Positions 53,980 to 63,402 of a stretch of DNA of 64,000 bases are shown one piece after another (positions within the stretch are counted from its first letter, which is position 1; each line of letters begins with the position of its first letter). The position numbers and the translations under genes were made by a program. The DNA comes from Thermogemmatispora aurantia (lineage in GTDB: Bacteria > Chloroflexota > Ktedonobacteria > Ktedonobacterales > Ktedonobacteraceae), in the NCBI RefSeq assembly GCF_008974285.1, contig NZ_BKZV01000001.1:62001-126000 (forward strand), written 5' to 3'. The notes under the pieces are model-generated. The model searched no databases. It had not been told where the DNA came from and saw only the letters and a program-made list of their open reading frames with translations.

Positions 53980-54951
53980 TTAGAAGAGGCGCCGTCCAGT
54001 GAACAGCAGGCCCCCGCGCAACAGCTGTTCCCATCCACTGGGGCTGGCCGCCCTCAGCGCCTCTCCAATCTGCCGCAGCGCCACCTCTCCCGCAGGCAAA
54101 CGCAGGCGTAGCAGAAAAGCCGCGCCCGCCTCTCCCGGCCAGGGATCACGCTGCCAAAACGAGGCGTGGCGCAGGAAAGGCTGCTCGGCCAGCTGCTCCA
54201 GCAAGGCCATCACCTCATACCTCAGAGTACTATACGAAAGATCACCCGCAGAGAAGGAGAGCGAGAGCGTTTGCGTCCCCAACTCTGGCGCCGCGCCACT
54301 AAGCAGATCATTGCCGAGTTGGTAAACGAGATGATAGACAAGCGCGCCACTGGCCACGGAGGATAGCCCGGCAGAGGCAGGCGCAGGCAGCTCTTCCTCT
54401 GCTGCCGGCCCCTGATCGCCGCGCAAGGAAGCTGGCCAGTCTGTAATGAACTGATTGAGCAGATCGAAGGCGCAGGAGCCACGCAAGAGAAACCACAGCT
54501 CGTAGAGCTGATGCCCGGGTCGCCAGCGTCGCCAGTCCTCCAGCCTGGTTCTGGCGGTTTGTAATGCTGGCGCTAGCTCACTGGCAGCCAACGCCGGCCC
54601 CAGCTCCGGGACAGTGCAGACGACTAGCGCTGGTCCTTCAAGAGGGAAAAGGCCAGTCGAGCCTAAGCGTGTGGCCAGATGACGCAGCTCACGCTGCAAG
54701 GCGGCTGCAACCTGGGATGGCTGAGCGGCGGCAGCAAGGAAGCCCAGACGCTGAAGGCGCAGCGCGGCCTCCTCCGCATAGCGCGCGCACTGCTCCTCAG
54801 TCCACTCCTGCAAGCGTGCAGCAACCGCCGCGCAGCGTTCACGGAGCGCAGTGAGCAACGGCAAAAGTTCGGCCTCCCCCTCCCGAGCGAGCAGGCGGAC
54901 ACAGAGATGGAGGATCGGTATATCCAGTCCCAGGGCGCGATAGATGTCCAT
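53980..54951 (-). CDS. Unknown 323-residue protein, rich in helices
   Basis: Not recognised. 323 residues, Leu/Ala/Arg/Glu-rich, no signal peptide, no membrane helix, two cysteines in LHLCVRLL and QCARYAEE, a third in VVCTVPELG. The N-terminal 110 residues form likely long helices (LLPLLTALRERCAAVAARLQEW, RYAEEAALRLQRLGFLAAA). The middle has aromatic patches (LYELWFLLRGSC). A beta-rich end includes LSLSFSAGDLSYSTLRYEV. ATG 54951 has GAGGAAACC upstream. It has its own promoter (54972-55000) and precedes yqeY and cysS on the strand. No function is offered. Confidence 0.65.
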   Translation of the reverse strand: MDIYRALGLDIPILHLCVRLLAREGEAELLPLLTALRERCAAVAARLQEWTEEQCARYAEEAALRLQRLGFLAAAAQPSQVAAALQRELRHLATRLGSTGLFPLEGPALVVCTVPELGPALAASELAPALQTARTRLEDWRRWRPGHQLYELWFLLRGSCAFDLLNQFITDWPASLRGDQGPAAEEELPAPASAGLSSVASGALVYHLVYQLGNDLLSGAAPELGTQTLSLSFSAGDLSYSTLRYEVMALLEQLAEQPFLRHASFWQRDPWPGEAGAAFLLRLRLPAGEVALRQIGEALRAASPSGWEQLLRGGLLFTGRRLF

Positions 54952-54971
54952 ATGGTTTCCTCGCTTTTCCT

Positions 54972-55000
54972 ATCATAGTTGACACTGGCAAGGGTCACAA
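54972..55000 (-). promoter_or_regulatory. Promoter of the unknown 323-residue protein gene
   Basis: Minus strand TTGTGA (55000-54995), 17-base spacer, TATGAT (54977-54972), 21 bases before the start codon. Confidence 0.6.
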
Positions 55001-55069
55001 ACGTCGGCAGCGTCCTGACCATAACAGCAAGACAGTCCAGATGCCTAAAAGCCGTGGTCCCCGACCTGG

Positions 55070-55099
55070 TTGGTTAGCCAGCCCTCACGAGGCTATAAT
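55070..55099 (+). promoter_or_regulatory. Promoter of the second MFS gene
   Basis: TTGGTT (55070-55075), 18-base spacer, TATAAT (55094-55099), about 55 bases before the preferred start at 55156. Confidence 0.6.
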
Positions 55100-55155
55100 A
55101 GAGACATCCATCTCTTTTCTGGCAGTCTCTTGTGTCTGGAAAGGTCTTCCCGTTC

Positions 55156-56409
55156 ATGTCTAGCACGACCTCTTTCTCTTCTCATCCGGAGCAGAAAAAC
55201 ATCCGCATTGGAGCCCTGATAGCCCTTTTCTTAGGTCCTGCCTTCGTCTTTGCTAACATGTACACCACCCAGGCTATCTTGCCTGTGCTGAGCCGGGCTT
55301 TCAGAGTCGATGCGCCCACCGCGGGCCTGACCATTTCCATTATTGTCCTGGCGGTCGCGATTGGCTCGCTCTTCTATGGACCGCTCTCCGACCGCATCGG
55401 GCGCAAAGTCGTCATGGTAGGCAGCAGTCTTCTCATTACCCTGCCGACGCTGCTATGCGCCTTCGCACCTAATTTTACTATTCTACTTTGTCTGCGCGCC
55501 CTGCAGGGCTTGCTCATGCCGGGATTGACCAGTGTAGCCATCTCCTATGTCAATGACGAGTTTAGAGGGCGCGAGCGTGGCCTGGCAATGGGTGTCTATG
55601 TCAGCGGGCAGACGCTCGGTGGTCTCTTTGCTCGCCTCGGGAGCGCCGCCCTGACTGCAGCCACCAGCTGGCAGGTCGCCCTCTTCTCTTTCAGCCTGCC
55701 GACCCTGATCGCCGCACTCGCCATGTGGCGCTTCCTGCCCGACAGCCAGGGCCCGCAGTCCCAGCAGGCTCCTCATCTGCTCCACCGGCGTCAGCGGACG
55801 GCGATCTCCGACAGCGTCAGTGATCAGTCAGAGGGCAACGTCCTGCGTCAATCGCTCAGCGATATCTGGTTCCATCTGCATAATCAGCATCTGGTGGGAG
55901 CCTTCATCATCGGCTTCACCCTCTTCTTTGGCTTCGTTGGCACCTTCACCTATTTACCCTACTACCTCAGCGGACCGCACTTCGGTCTCTCAACGGTCCA
56001 GCTTGGTCTGGTCTATCTGCTCTGGCTAACTGGCCTCTGCTCGCCCATCGCGGGCAGCCTGGCGGGACGTGTTGGCTCACGGCGCGCCATTGCTGTCAGC
56101 ATGAGCCTGGCTGGTTGCGGTCTCCTGGTTACTCTGATCCCTCTACTACCTCTTGTCATCACAGGTCTTGGTCTACTAGCCCTTGGCATGTTTTGTACTA
56201 TTCCCGCTGTCAATCTCTATCTCGGTGAACAAGCCCACAAAGCCAAAGGGACAGCCGCTTCCCTTTACCTCTCCTGCTACTACTTCGGTGGCAGTCTGGG
56301 GGCGGTCCTGCCTGGCATTGCCCTCCTGCACGGCGGCTGGCCTGGTGTCGCGCTCCTCTGCCTTGGCACCATTCTGATTGCAATCGCCAGTGACCTCGTT
56401 CTTTGCTGA
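55156..56409 (+). CDS. MFS transporter, YnfM-like exporter
   Basis: About 417 residues from ATG 55156; GTG 55132 would add 8. Twelve hydrophobic segments. NMYTTQAILPVLSRAFRVDAPTAGLTIS, GPLSDRIGRKVVMV (motif A) and LCLRALQGLLMPGLTSVAISYVNDEF are typical of the YnfM/AraJ drug-proton antiporter type. There is a 55-residue cytosolic loop between helices 6 and 7. It exports unknown small molecules using the proton gradient. It has its own promoter. No regulator is adjacent. Confidence 0.88.
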   Translation: MSSTTSFSSHPEQKNIRIGALIALFLGPAFVFANMYTTQAILPVLSRAFRVDAPTAGLTISIIVLAVAIGSLFYGPLSDRIGRKVVMVGSSLLITLPTLLCAFAPNFTILLCLRALQGLLMPGLTSVAISYVNDEFRGRERGLAMGVYVSGQTLGGLFARLGSAALTAATSWQVALFSFSLPTLIAALAMWRFLPDSQGPQSQQAPHLLHRRQRTAISDSVSDQSEGNVLRQSLSDIWFHLHNQHLVGAFIIGFTLFFGFVGTFTYLPYYLSGPHFGLSTVQLGLVYLLWLTGLCSPIAGSLAGRVGSRRAIAVSMSLAGCGLLVTLIPLLPLVITGLGLLALGMFCTIPAVNLYLGEQAHKAKGTAASLYLSCYYFGGSLGAVLPGIALLHGGWPGVALLCLGTILIAIASDLVLC

Positions 56410-56554
56410 GCCGGTCGAGCAGACGGTCAGCAATCGAGCCAACCAGCCAGCGGTCTGCCGGCAGAGCTGGCCCTTTCCCTACCAGGCGGGCCACTCCGTG
56501 GGATACAATAAAGGGGAAAGTACCCGTTGAGAACACGAAGGAGTGTGACCGATC

Positions 56555-58135
56555 ATGACCATAACCGCAGAGCACGTTTTAGAGCGTGCGCGGACTCCCT
56601 TTAGAAACGAGCCGCTGACAGACTTCTCGCGTCCTGAGAATCGTCGGGCCCAAGAAGAGGCCCTGGCTCAGGTGCGCAGCGAGCTAGGCCGTACCTATCC
56701 GCTGATCATTGGCGGCCAGCATATCCAGAACTCTGAGACCTTCGCTTCTGTCAACCCAGCTCAGCCTGACCAGGTCATCGGCTATTTCTCGCGCGCCACG
56801 TTAGACCAGGTTGACCAGGCCGTGCGCGTCGCCGCCGAGGCTTTTGAGCAGTGGAAGCGCGTTCCAGCCCACGAGCGCGCCAACTATCTCTTTGCCGCCG
56901 CCGACCGCCTGCGCGAGCGTCGCTTTCTCTTCAACGCCTGGATGATCTACGAGGTGGCCAAGAGCTGGACCGAGGCCGATGCCGACACCGCCGAGGCCAT
57001 CGACTTCCTGGAGTTCTACGCCCGCGAGATGCTGCGCCTGGCCGAAGAACAGCCGCTTGTCCGTATTCCAGACGAAGATAATGAACTTGTCTACATTCCG
57101 CTGGGCGTCGGTGCCGTCATTCCACCCTGGAACTTCCCCGGCGCTATCATGGTTGGTATGACCAGCGCCTCCTTTGTGGCAGGCAACACCGTGGTTCTCA
57201 AACCATCGAGCGCCTCGCCTACTATTGCGGCCCAATTTGTACGCATCCTTGAAGACATCGGCCTGCCAGCGGGCGTTGTCAACTTCCTGACGGGAGCTGG
57301 CTCCAGCATTGGCGACGCCCTGGTCTCCCATCCCCTGACGCGTTTCATCGCCTTCACCGGCTCGCGCGATGTCGGCCTGCGCATCAACGAGTTGGCGGCC
57401 AAGACCCAGCCGGGCCAGCGCTGGATCAAGCGCACTATCCTGGAGATGGGCGGTAAAGATGCGATCGTCGTCGACGAAACCGCCGACCTGGAGGCTGCCG
57501 CTAACGGCATTGTTACCTCCGCTTTCGGCTTCCAGGGCCAGAAATGCTCAGCCTGCTCGCGCGCCATCATTGTCGAGAGCGTCTATGACCAGGTTCTGCA
57601 GAAGGTGGTAGAGAAGACCAGACAGCTCAGCATCGGCGACGTCACGCGCCCTGAAACCTTCATGGGGCCAGTGATCGACGCCAACGCCTTCAAAAAGATC
57701 ACCGACTACATTGAGATCGGCAAAGGCGAGGGGCGCCTTGTCCTGGGCGGTGGTTATCACGGCCCGGGCTATTATATCGAGCCGACCATCTTCGCTGACG
57801 TCGACCCCCACGCCCGCATCGCCCAGGAGGAGATTTTCGGGCCTGTGCTGGCCTTCATCCGGGCGAAGGACTTCAGTGACGCCTTGCGTATCGCTAACGA
57901 TACCGAGTACGGCCTCACGGGTTCAGTCTATACGCGCGACCCTGAGCGCATCCAGCGGGCCAAAGAAGAGTTCCACGTTGGCAATCTCTACTTTAACCGC
58001 AAGTGCACGGGAGCCTTGGTCGGCGTGCACCCCTTCGGAGGCTTCAACATGTCAGGCACGGACTCCAAAGCCGGGGGTCGCGACTATCTCCTGCTGTTTA
58101 CGCAGGCTAAGGCAATCTCGGTCAAGAAGCTCTAG
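56555..58135 (+). CDS. pruA: L-glutamate gamma-semialdehyde (P5C) dehydrogenase
   Basis: 526 residues, aldehyde-dehydrogenase fold of the RocA/PruA type. IPPWNFPGAIMVGM, VLKPSSASPTIAAQ, FTGSRDVGLRI, the general base in LEMGGKDAIVVDE and catalytic C331 in GFQGQKCSACSR are present, with FNRKCTGALVGVHPFGGFNMSGTDSKAGG near the end, typical of P5C dehydrogenases. It oxidises glutamate semialdehyde from proline or arginine catabolism to glutamate with NAD. AAGGAG lies 11 bases upstream. The proline dehydrogenase gene is not in the window. Confidence 0.93.
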   Translation: MTITAEHVLERARTPFRNEPLTDFSRPENRRAQEEALAQVRSELGRTYPLIIGGQHIQNSETFASVNPAQPDQVIGYFSRATLDQVDQAVRVAAEAFEQWKRVPAHERANYLFAAADRLRERRFLFNAWMIYEVAKSWTEADADTAEAIDFLEFYAREMLRLAEEQPLVRIPDEDNELVYIPLGVGAVIPPWNFPGAIMVGMTSASFVAGNTVVLKPSSASPTIAAQFVRILEDIGLPAGVVNFLTGAGSSIGDALVSHPLTRFIAFTGSRDVGLRINELAAKTQPGQRWIKRTILEMGGKDAIVVDETADLEAAANGIVTSAFGFQGQKCSACSRAIIVESVYDQVLQKVVEKTRQLSIGDVTRPETFMGPVIDANAFKKITDYIEIGKGEGRLVLGGGYHGPGYYIEPTIFADVDPHARIAQEEIFGPVLAFIRAKDFSDALRIANDTEYGLTGSVYTRDPERIQRAKEEFHVGNLYFNRKCTGALVGVHPFGGFNMSGTDSKAGGRDYLLLFTQAKAISVKKL

Positions 58136-58222
58136 CTCGCCCGCCAGGCGAGTGAGTCCAAGCAAGAGCAGCTTGTTGCCGCAGGGCAGCGCCTGCGTCG
58201 CGGCACGAGAGAGGTGTATTAC

Positions 58223-59197
58223 GTGTCTGCAAACTTTCAACCTGTTGTTCGCCTACGGAAAGAAAGGCCGGGGACATGGCAGATCTCGCTGCCTTTCCTC
58301 GGAGAACACGGGATCATCGGCAGCTACCTCATCACAGATGAGCGGCAGACGGCTCTCATTGATCCCGGACCAACCAGTACAGTGACAGCCCTGCTAAGCG
58401 AATTGCGCGAGGCGGGTTTTGATCCCGAGGCCATTACACATATCCTGCTGACCCACATTCACCTGGACCACGCCGGAGCCACGGGCACTCTGACCCGCCT
58501 GCTGCCGCAGGCTCAGGTCTATGTCCACAGTCGGGGTGCTCCGCACCTGGTCGACCCGTCGAAGGTCATCGCCAGCGCCAGCCGCATCTACGGCGAGCAG
58601 ATGCCAACGCTGTGGGGCGAGGTTGAGGCCGTGCCCGCCGAGCGTGTTCATAGCCTTGAAGACGGGAATGTGCTCACAGTCGCCGGGCGTCGGCTGGAGG
58701 TGCATTATACACCGGGACATGCCATCCATCATGTTGTCTTCTTCGATGTTCACTCGGGGGAACTCTTCGCCGGGGACGCCGCTGGCGTGCGTCTCCAGGA
58801 TGTCGATTATGTGCGCCCACCCACGCCGCCACCCGATCTCGATCTGGAGGCCTGGTTCGAGAGTCTGAGCCGCATCAGCCGTCTGCGGCCTGATGTGCTC
58901 TACCTGGGGCACTTCGGGCCAACGCGCGATGTCACGCGGCATATCGCCAATCTGCGCGAGCGCCTCATCGCCTGGGGTGAGATTGTCTTGCAGGCCATGC
59001 GCGAAGGCAAAAGCGAGGAGGAGATCCGCGAGCACCTCATCGCCAAGACCCAACCTGAGCTGGAGCGCGTTGCTCGCGATCCCCGGGCCATCAAGCGCTA
59101 CGACCTTGCGACCAACTATCCGATGACGGTCCAGGGCTACATGCGCTATTGGCGGAAGAAGCACCCCGAGCGGCTCCAGGAAAGTCCACCTGCCTAG
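58223..59197 (+). CDS. MBL-fold metallo-hydrolase
   Basis: 324 residues from GTG 58223, placed there because GAGAGAGGTG ends 6 bases upstream; GTG 58214 adds three. The two-metal site is H78-x-H80-x-D82-H83 in LLTHIHLDHAGATG, then HYTPGHAIHHVVF, FAGDAAG and LGHFGPTRD, a complete beta-lactamase-fold set. The C-terminal 100 residues add helices. Glyoxalase II-like hydrolase, lactonase or thioesterase are all possible; the exact reaction is not assigned. It is 87 bases after pruA on the same strand, so may be co-transcribed. Confidence 0.87.
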   Translation: MSANFQPVVRLRKERPGTWQISLPFLGEHGIIGSYLITDERQTALIDPGPTSTVTALLSELREAGFDPEAITHILLTHIHLDHAGATGTLTRLLPQAQVYVHSRGAPHLVDPSKVIASASRIYGEQMPTLWGEVEAVPAERVHSLEDGNVLTVAGRRLEVHYTPGHAIHHVVFFDVHSGELFAGDAAGVRLQDVDYVRPPTPPPDLDLEAWFESLSRISRLRPDVLYLGHFGPTRDVTRHIANLRERLIAWGEIVLQAMREGKSEEEIREHLIAKTQPELERVARDPRAIKRYDLATNYPMTVQGYMRYWRKKHPERLQESPPA

Positions 59198-59297
59198 CCA
59201 GGCGGAGAAAGGAAGCCAGAGACCAGCGCACGCCGCCAGCTCGAGCCGAGGTGAGCAGGCTTGCTGCGGCGTGGCTGGCTCGCTCCTTTCGCCCGAC

Positions 59298-60131
59298 TCA
59301 GCCCCCATTAAGGAGCAGGTGGTTGTCAACCTGAAAGACTCCCAGACTGACGAGGGCCGGGGCGATGTCCCCCAAGGCCCGAATAATCAGCTTATGAGCC
59401 TCCACCTCGCCGACAATAGGAGAGCAGAAATACTGACAGATGGCAATCAGGGCTGAGAACCCCTCAAGCAAGTCTTCACGAGGCATCCGGTCAAGGTGCG
59501 ATTTATCCATCACATAGAGGTAGCCGTTGGGGGAGATTCTCAGGCCAGAGAAGGCAGGGAAAGCAGCGGAACAATCATCGATGATGTCACGCAGAACGTT
59601 CATGGCCTCCTTCGGCCCGACCAGCTGAGCTACAGCCAACGAGACCCGCCTGGTGGCCTCAACCAGCAATTGCCACTCCCAGGGCGAGATCAGCTGATTG
59701 ACCTTGGTACGGGCTACCACTTGGCCCTCTACAATCTGTGGACGCGGCTGGGCCGCAGGAGGCGGCGGCGCGGTTGGAGCCGGCCCTGAGCGTGGTACGG
59801 CCCCAGAGCTATAGCGCGCCTGCAAATGCAAGAGCCAGCGCTCAAAGCGCTGCTCATGGGCAGGCGTCACATTCTCGCTCTGGACCGTCACACCGCGTTC
59901 AAACCGGAGCGTCGCGCGCGTCCAGCTCTGCAAATCCGCCAGCACAGCATCGACTGCGCCCCGCGTTCCGATCACATGCACCAGTCTGCCATTTCGGAAA
60001 TAGAGATGAGCCAGCCCCAGACGCGTATTGTTCCGCACGGTCAGCCGCCCAAAGGCGCGCAGGCGCTTAATACTGCTGATAATACTGGGCAGGTCAGCTA
60101 GCGAACCCTGCCACTGTGCATTGGAAGACAT
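59298..60131 (-). CDS. DUF4388-like protein, second copy in the window
   Basis: 277 residues. The N-terminus (SLADLPSIISSIKRLRAFGRLTV, LAHLYFRNGRLVHVIGTRGAVDAVLADL, ATLRFERGV) is of the DUF4388/PatA-N type. A Pro/Ala linker (about 110-135) is followed by an alpha/beta C-terminal domain of about 140 residues (EAMNVLRDIIDDCSAAFPAFSGLRISPNGYLYV, LLEGFSALIAICQYFCSPIVGEVEAHKLI), which may be of the roadblock/LC7-like regulatory kind. Likely a cytosolic signalling adaptor. The ribosome site (GGAG at 12 bases or more) is weak. It faces away from the phospholipase gene. Confidence 0.68.
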   Translation of the reverse strand: MSSNAQWQGSLADLPSIISSIKRLRAFGRLTVRNNTRLGLAHLYFRNGRLVHVIGTRGAVDAVLADLQSWTRATLRFERGVTVQSENVTPAHEQRFERWLLHLQARYSSGAVPRSGPAPTAPPPPAAQPRPQIVEGQVVARTKVNQLISPWEWQLLVEATRRVSLAVAQLVGPKEAMNVLRDIIDDCSAAFPAFSGLRISPNGYLYVMDKSHLDRMPREDLLEGFSALIAICQYFCSPIVGEVEAHKLIIRALGDIAPALVSLGVFQVDNHLLLNGG

Positions 60132-60817
60132 AGTACAACGCCGTTCTCCGAAACTGCCCTAACGATGGACAGGCCATCATCAGTGTTCGGGTGCTGTCTC
60201 CCGTGACCGTGAGACAGTGCCACGTGCGGGTTACTCACCCATTCCTCCCATCCCTTGCCCCTCTCCACTCTAGCGCCTCCCCCACCTACCGCAGTCCAGC
60301 GGCCCTCGTCCGCGTGCCGTCCCAACCCGACCGGACCGGCTCTAAAGCGTCCAGAGCCACCGGGTCTCATCAGGATCATCTCCAGCAGCGCACGGCCGCA
60401 GCCCAACCCACCCGGCTCAGCTCAGGTAAGAACCAGACAGGCTCGTCTGCCAGTTCGTGCCACCAGAGAACCAACTTCCACCACAGCCTTCCGCTGCCTG
60501 CCAGCAAAGCCACCCGCCTTTCAATACCTCTCTCCCCCGACCTGAGCAACGGCACCGTCCGGCCTATCCGCCTACAGCTCCTCACTCATCACTCATCCAA
60601 CCAGGACACCAGCCTAACCAAAGGCTGCGACCGCAAGGTCGCCGAGCGCCAGACCTATTCTAACGTATACTGGACTACTGGTCAAGCTATGCGCGCTTTT
60701 GCCTGTCAGTACCACTTCCCATCCTTCTCCCCCTATATTCACAGATATTGTGTTCACTTTTGCTACTCATACCGCTATAATAGCAACAGGATGGTTTAGT
60801 AGAGCAAAGGAGGCTAC
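60132..60817. other. Divergent intergenic region, 686 bases
   Basis: Contains the phospholipase promoter (60753-60781) and a GNRA-loop hairpin GCGACC-GCAA-GGTCGC at 60627-60642. A 202-codon plus-strand frame (60191-60799) is low-complexity Ser/Pro/Arg/Thr-rich, has no ribosome site and covers the promoter, so I do not accept it as a gene. Confidence 0.5.
60753..60781 (+). promoter_or_regulatory. Promoter of the phospholipase C-like gene
   Basis: TTCACT (60753-60758), 17-base spacer, TATAAT (60776-60781), 36 bases before the ATG. The -10 box is perfect. Confidence 0.65.
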
Positions 60818-62125
60818 ATGAACTTTTCACAGCAATTTCTCCGCCGCCAGAGCAGGCGCCATGCCCTCAAGCGGCTCGGGGCCTTTACCCTTGGCCTGAG
60901 CGCTAGCGCAGGTCTGGGAACAGGAGCGCTGACCGCCATTGGGCGAGCCGCGGCCAGCGCGCCGGCTCCGGCTCCGGCAGAGAACCCGCTCAAACATATT
61001 CTCATCCTCTGCCAGGAAAACCGCTCCTTTGATACCTATTTTGGCTACTACGAGCGGGCTGGGCGCTTTGCCGTACCGGCCAACTACAGCCAGCCGGGCG
61101 GAGCCGGTAAGCCCGCCGTCAAGCCCTATCACTTCAGCAGCTATACCAACCACGACATTCCCCACAGCTGGCAGGCCCTCCACGCTGAATGGAACGGTGG
61201 CAAGATGGACGGGTTCGTTACCACAGATGGCCTCGAAGCTCTCGGCTACTACACGCGGAGCGACCTGCCTTACTACTACGCCCTGGCCGACGCCTTCACC
61301 CTCTGCGGCAACTACTTCTGCTACCAGCTCGGACCAACCCTGCCGAATCGCCTTGCCCTCTGGAGCGGCACCAGTGGTGGCATCACCAATAATCGACCAG
61401 GGCCAGGCTCGCTCGACTGGCCAACCATCGCCGACTTGCTTGACCAGCACGGCGTCAGCTGGCAAAGCTATAATCTCAACAGCCACAGCCGGCAGCGCAT
61501 CGGCAGCCCCAACGGCTTCAACGGCCTGGCCTACTTCAAACGCTGGATCAACGATGCGCGGCTCTATGGCAGCGAAGACGACTACTATCAGGCCCTGGTC
61601 GACGGAACCCTGCCCCAGGTTGTCTTTCTCATTACCAGCAGCGAGGTCAGCGAGCATCCCCCCAGCAATGTGCGCACTGGGGAGAAAAAGGTCGCAGAGA
61701 TCATCAACGCGCTCATCGCCTCGCGCTACTGGAGCCAGGCCGCCTTCATCCTGACCTACGACGAGAACGGCGGTTACTTTGACCACATCGCGCCGCCGCA
61801 GCTGGATGCCTATGGCCTCGGCATGCGCGTACCCACGCTGATCATCTCGCCCTGGGTCAAGCGCGGCTATGTCGCCGGCCAACTCTACGAACACAGCTCC
61901 GTGCTTAAATTCATCGAGCGCACCTTCGGGCTGCCAACGCTGGCGAGCCTCAACCATCAATTTGATGACGAGACGCCTGCCAGCAACAACGACGCCGCCG
62001 CCGGGCGAAGTGCAGGACCGCCAGCCCCGCCACGCGACGGGCTGGCCCAGATCGGCGACCTCTATGAGGTCTTTGACTTTAGCCAGGACCCCCACTACTA
62101 TCCCCCCCTTCCCCCGGCGCCGTGA
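60818..62125 (+). CDS. Tat-exported phospholipase C / acid phosphatase-like phosphoesterase
   Basis: 435 residues. The N-terminus has a twin-arginine signal (SRRHALKRLG, then a weakly hydrophobic segment ending near AAASAPAPA), so the folded enzyme is exported by Tat. The phosphoesterase core has HILILCQENRSFDTYFG (E67, N68), the metal/phosphate loop of bacterial phospholipase C and AcpA types, and FILTYDENGGYFDHIAPP, VPTLIISPWVK and YEHSSVLKFIERTFGL, also diagnostic. It cleaves phospholipid headgroups or other phosphoesters outside the cell, and so may serve phosphate scavenging. AAAGGAGG lies 6 bases upstream. It is a single-gene transcript. Confidence 0.9.
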   Translation: MNFSQQFLRRQSRRHALKRLGAFTLGLSASAGLGTGALTAIGRAAASAPAPAPAENPLKHILILCQENRSFDTYFGYYERAGRFAVPANYSQPGGAGKPAVKPYHFSSYTNHDIPHSWQALHAEWNGGKMDGFVTTDGLEALGYYTRSDLPYYYALADAFTLCGNYFCYQLGPTLPNRLALWSGTSGGITNNRPGPGSLDWPTIADLLDQHGVSWQSYNLNSHSRQRIGSPNGFNGLAYFKRWINDARLYGSEDDYYQALVDGTLPQVVFLITSSEVSEHPPSNVRTGEKKVAEIINALIASRYWSQAAFILTYDENGGYFDHIAPPQLDAYGLGMRVPTLIISPWVKRGYVAGQLYEHSSVLKFIERTFGLPTLASLNHQFDDETPASNNDAAAGRSAGPPAPPRDGLAQIGDLYEVFDFSQDPHYYPPLPPAP

Positions 62126-62176
62126 CGTCCACGGCTGCCACTTGACCTTGCGGGGTGAGCAGGGAAGCGCAGCGCA

Positions 62177-62833
62177 CTACCCCGTTGCCTCTCCCTGTTC
62201 ACCTCCACCCTTCGGGCCTTCGGGGTGAGCAGGCAGCAGGCAAAGGCGCTGACAGGCCGAACACCAGCCAACGAGCTGCCCCCCCTCCTCGCGCAGCTCG
62301 CTCAGACGCCGCGCACAGCGACAGACATAGCCATGCTGGCGCGCCGGATTACCATAAACCAGCGCATGAGCAGGTACGTCGCGCGTGACCACCGAACCGG
62401 CTCCTACGAGAGCAAACTCGCCAATGGTTACCCCGCAGACGACCACCGTCCGCGCCCCCAACGAAGCCCCATAGCGCACCAGCGTGGGCGTAATCTGCCA
62501 GTCCTGGGCCCTCTTCAGGTGCCCATCGGGCGTAATCGCCCGCGGCAACAGATCGTTCGTAAAGCAGACATGGGGGCCAATAAAGACCCCGTCCTCGATC
62601 GTTACCCCCTCAAAGACCGATACGTAGTTCTGAATCTTGACCCGCGCCCCGATGCGTACTCGCGCATCGATATAGACGCCTCGTCCCAGAATGCACTCTT
62701 CACCAATCACAGCTCCTTCACGTACCTGGGCCAGACCCCAGATGCGTGTCCCCGTGCCGATCTGCGCCTCTGGCGAGACATCTGCCGTCGGATGGATAAA
62801 GATATCCTTCTCACTCGTGCGCTTGTGCTCCAT
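62177..62833 (-). CDS. Hexapeptide-repeat acyltransferase with C-terminal Cys pairs (WlbB-like)
   Basis: About 218 residues from ATG 62833 (AGGAG 10 bases upstream); the open frame upstream includes the hairpin and is not coding. Left-handed beta-helix repeats run through [65 protein letters not shown] and [23 protein letters not shown], as in sugar N-acetyltransferases that make acetamido sugars for surface glycans. The end has VCRCARRL and WCSACQRLC, two cysteine pairs likely forming a zinc ribbon, seen in some family members. The sugar substrate is unknown. Confidence 0.87.
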   Translation of the reverse strand: MEHKRTSEKDIFIHPTADVSPEAQIGTGTRIWGLAQVREGAVIGEECILGRGVYIDARVRIGARVKIQNYVSVFEGVTIEDGVFIGPHVCFTNDLLPRAITPDGHLKRAQDWQITPTLVRYGASLGARTVVVCGVTIGEFALVGAGSVVTRDVPAHALVYGNPARQHGYVCRCARRLSELREEGGQLVGWCSACQRLCLLPAHPEGPKGGGEQGEATG

Positions 62834-62877
62834 TACCGCGCTTCTCCTGAAAATATCATCTCTTGAGCTGTCTGCTG

Positions 62878-62908
62878 GCTGCTCGTTCCTCGAAGAGGAA
62901 CGAGCAGC
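62878..62908 (-). terminator. Tight hairpin between DUF212 and acyltransferase genes
   Basis: 14-bp perfect stem GCTGCTCGTTCCTC / GAGGAACGAGCAGC with a 3-base loop, just after the DUF212 gene end; no U-tract. Confidence 0.6.
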
Positions 62909-62934
62909 TGCTGTCGGAGGCCAGCGAGGCATGC

Positions 62935-63372
62935 TCAGGCCGTCATGAGCAAGCCGATCGCAATGCCCAGCAGTCCCCCAACCAGGACCTGCACCGGGGT
63001 ATGGCCAATCAGCTCGCGCAGACGCTGCTCCCCAATAGGGTGGCCCTTAAAGGCTTCCTCCAGCATCTGGTTCAACATCCGGGCCTGAATGCTAACAGCT
63101 CGCCTTACGCCCGCCGCATCGTACATGACCACGCCCGCCAGCACGATACTGATGGCAAAACTGGTCGAGGAGAGGCCCGCCAGACGGCCTACCGCCGTGG
63201 CCAGTCCCATGACAAGAGCTGAGTGGGCGCTAGGCATTCCTCCTGCCGAGACCAGTCGGCGCAGGTTCAGTCGCCGCTGGGTGACCACCTCGATAAGGGT
63301 CTTGCTCACCTGAGCCAAGGCCCAGGCCAGCAAGGCTGCCAACAAGGCACGATTCTCTAGCAACGATGCCAT
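62935..63372 (-). CDS. Divergent PAP2-family (DUF212/YuiD-like) membrane protein
   Basis: About 145 residues. Four hydrophobic segments, with the phosphatase-like motifs [17 protein letters not shown] and [14 protein letters not shown], and [18 protein letters not shown] near the end, diagnostic of DUF212. It is related to PAP2 acid phosphatases but is incomplete in its classical motif set. Likely a lipid-phosphate-handling membrane protein. Start ATG 63372 gives the usual [11 protein letters not shown]; a TTG at 63384 is in frame. The gene follows xseB on the same strand after 30 bases. Confidence 0.85.
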   Translation of the reverse strand: MASLLENRALLAALLAWALAQVSKTLIEVVTQRRLNLRRLVSAGGMPSAHSALVMGLATAVGRLAGLSSTSFAISIVLAGVVMYDAAGVRRAVSIQARMLNQMLEEAFKGHPIGEQRLRELIGHTPVQVLVGGLLGIAIGLLMTA

Positions 63373-63402
63373 CGACACCTGCAACTATGCGCGCTTTGCA
63401 TC

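Noticed and set aside
60191..60799. 202-codon plus-strand open frame before the phospholipase gene
   Set aside because: Low-complexity Ser/Pro/Arg/Thr sequence, no motif, no ribosome site, and it runs over the downstream promoter.
60827..62095. 422-codon minus-strand open frame
   Set aside because: Antisense to the phospholipase C-like gene, which has signal peptide, motifs, promoter and ribosome site.
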